Shown: positions 63,309 to 64,000 of the stretch, piece after piece
How positions within the stretch are numbered: position 1 is the stretch's first letter
Layout of the letters: each line of letters begins with the position of its first letter
Source: Mobilisporobacter senegalensis
GTDB taxonomy: Bacteria > Bacillota > Clostridia > Lachnospirales > Lachnospiraceae
Assembly (NCBI RefSeq): GCF_003752155.1
Contig: NZ_RJVG01000001.1
Span: 581,375 to 645,374, forward strand
Direction of reading: 5' to 3'
Length of the DNA stretch: 64,000 nucleotides
Made by a program: the position numbers and the translations under genes
Notes under the pieces: generated by a model
Seen by the model: the letters and a program-made list of their open reading frames with translations, nothing else
What the model was told of the DNA's origin: nothing
Database searches by the model: none

Positions 63309-63337
63309 TTGACATATACCTTTAAAAATTTTATAAT
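63309..63337 (+). promoter_or_regulatory. consensus promoter of the last gene
   Basis: Perfect TTGACA (63309-63314), 17-base spacer, perfect TATAAT (63332-63337), the best sigma-A match in the window. Confidence 0.85.
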
Positions 63338-63370
63338 TATACTGGAATACTTTTTAATTCAAAATAGTAA

Positions 63371-63410
63371 GAAAGTAAATCAGCATTTTCTGATATTGGT
63401 TTGCTTTTTT
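63371..63410 (+). other. hairpin followed by T run in the leader of the last gene
   Basis: AATCAG/CTGAT-type arms with flanking GTAAA/TTTGC are followed by TTTTTT (63405-63410), between promoter and start codon. It could terminate part of the transcripts; a second weak hairpin, CCGATAATTC/GAATTATTGG, follows. Confidence 0.3.
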
Positions 63411-63476
63411 ATAATAAATCCGATAATTCTATTTATGGAATTATTGGAATAAATAAAATTTAGGAGGAAGATTTTA

Positions 63477-64000
63477 ATGTCAACGAAAGCAAACTTTAAA
63501 CGTGAAGAAATTGGTGCTCATAATCCGATGTTTACTCAAACTCGTGCTATCATAGAGGCACCGTTTTATGGTAACAATGTAATTAAAGTAAGTACTCTTA
63601 GGGAAGCTTATGAATTAGCTAAGAATTCTCCAGGTACTGTAGTTACTGATATGCCTGTATATAGAGCAGAAGAAATTGGACTGGATCCGGAATCTAAAGT
63701 ATTATTGTTCAATGATGGAAATGTAAGCGGCCGTGCCGCAGCTGCCAGAAAAATAGCTGGAGAACCGGGCGTAGACACAAACGATCTTAATGGTAAAGTG
63801 AAAGAAGCAGTCTATCAATCAAGAAATACTTTACTTTATCATGCACAGGTCTATATTGGTCTCCACGAAGACTTCATGGTAAAAGCCCATCTTCTTATCC
63901 CAGAGGGAGAAGAGAATATCCTGTATTCCTGGATGCTTAACTTCCAGTATATGTCTGATGAATATGTAAAGATGTATAAGAGATCAACACCTGTTGATGG
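63477..64000 (+). CDS. pckA: probable ATP-type phosphoenolpyruvate carboxykinase, 3' end outside the window
   Basis: The first 174 residues are visible (start MSTKANFKREEIGAHNPM). AFYGNNVIKV-like segments, VVTDMPVYRAEEIGLDPESK, VLLFNDGNVSGRAAAARKIA and VYIGLHEDFMVKAHLLIPEG match what I recall of the N-terminal domain of the clostridial PckA group, but the catalytic ATP-binding part is cut off. The enzyme interconverts oxaloacetate and PEP with ATP. TAGGAGGAAG precedes the ATG. A consensus promoter suggests high expression. Identification is tentative. Confidence 0.5.
   Translation, partial: MSTKANFKREEIGAHNPMFTQTRAIIEAPFYGNNVIKVSTLREAYELAKNSPGTVVTDMPVYRAEEIGLDPESKVLLFNDGNVSGRAAAARKIAGEPGVDTNDLNGKVKEAVYQSRNTLLYHAQVYIGLHEDFMVKAHLLIPEGEENILYSWMLNFQYMSDEYVKMYKRSTPVD

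Overview
The window is an ordinary-looking stretch of an AT-rich chromosome from an anaerobic, probably spore-forming member of the Clostridia. Lachnospiraceae-like is my best guess, inferred from gene content. The supporting genes are spoVG, a SpoIIE-type phosphatase, a glgC/glgD pair, an electron-bifurcating [FeFe] hydrogenase, a rubredoxin-type rubrerythrin with a PerR-like regulator, a large Gram-positive type SRP RNA and many TTGACA/TATAAT-type promoters. I saw no rRNA, tRNA, insertion sequence, prophage or CRISPR array. Both edge genes are cut (SdpI-family on the left, probable PEP carboxykinase on the right).

Layout. 0-7 kb: SdpI-like membrane protein, uppP, a ferredoxin-fused aldo/keto reductase, a 274-bp imperfect palindrome, a GNAT, spoVG and glgCD. 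7-12.4 kb: murC, two clusters of DnaA-box 9-mers, a tandem structured leader, a DnaB/DnaD-superfamily protein with a DnaI-type loader, and prs. 12.4-26.7 kb: class A PBP, a YhaN/YhaO-like nuclease pair, queT behind a putative preQ1 riboswitch, an ArAE exporter, a LacI regulator, asnS with a duplicated promoter segment, an ECF sigma/anti-sigma pair, nitroreductase/HxlR, and a B12-riboswitch-controlled DUF4430 plus ECF S-component pair.

26.7-38.5 kb is the most distinctive region. A leftward operon of eight genes encodes two sensory-type (group C-like) [FeFe]-hydrogenase homologues, one carrying a PAS domain, with a PP2C phosphatase, an anti-sigma-type HATPase, two DRTGG proteins, a small [2Fe-2S] protein and a PHP phosphoesterase. 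It diverges from the rightward hndABCD-like bifurcating hydrogenase operon, which itself contains another HATPase gene. This looks like a redox/H2-sensing module next to the enzyme it may control.

38.5-64 kb: perR and rubrerythrin share an operator, and a DEAD-box helicase has an apparent attenuator leader. These are followed by an HD-GYP protein, murA, aroK, a flavin reductase, a CBS/DRTGG pyrophosphatase, a TPR/P-loop protein with 39-bp tandem repeats beside a 778-residue cyclic-nucleotide-binding-domain protein, the SRP RNA with tadA, nrdG, rsmA, tatD, degV, metG under a T-box, a DUF885 lipoprotein and the start of a probable pckA. Function calls rest on motif recognition only; no database search was possible.
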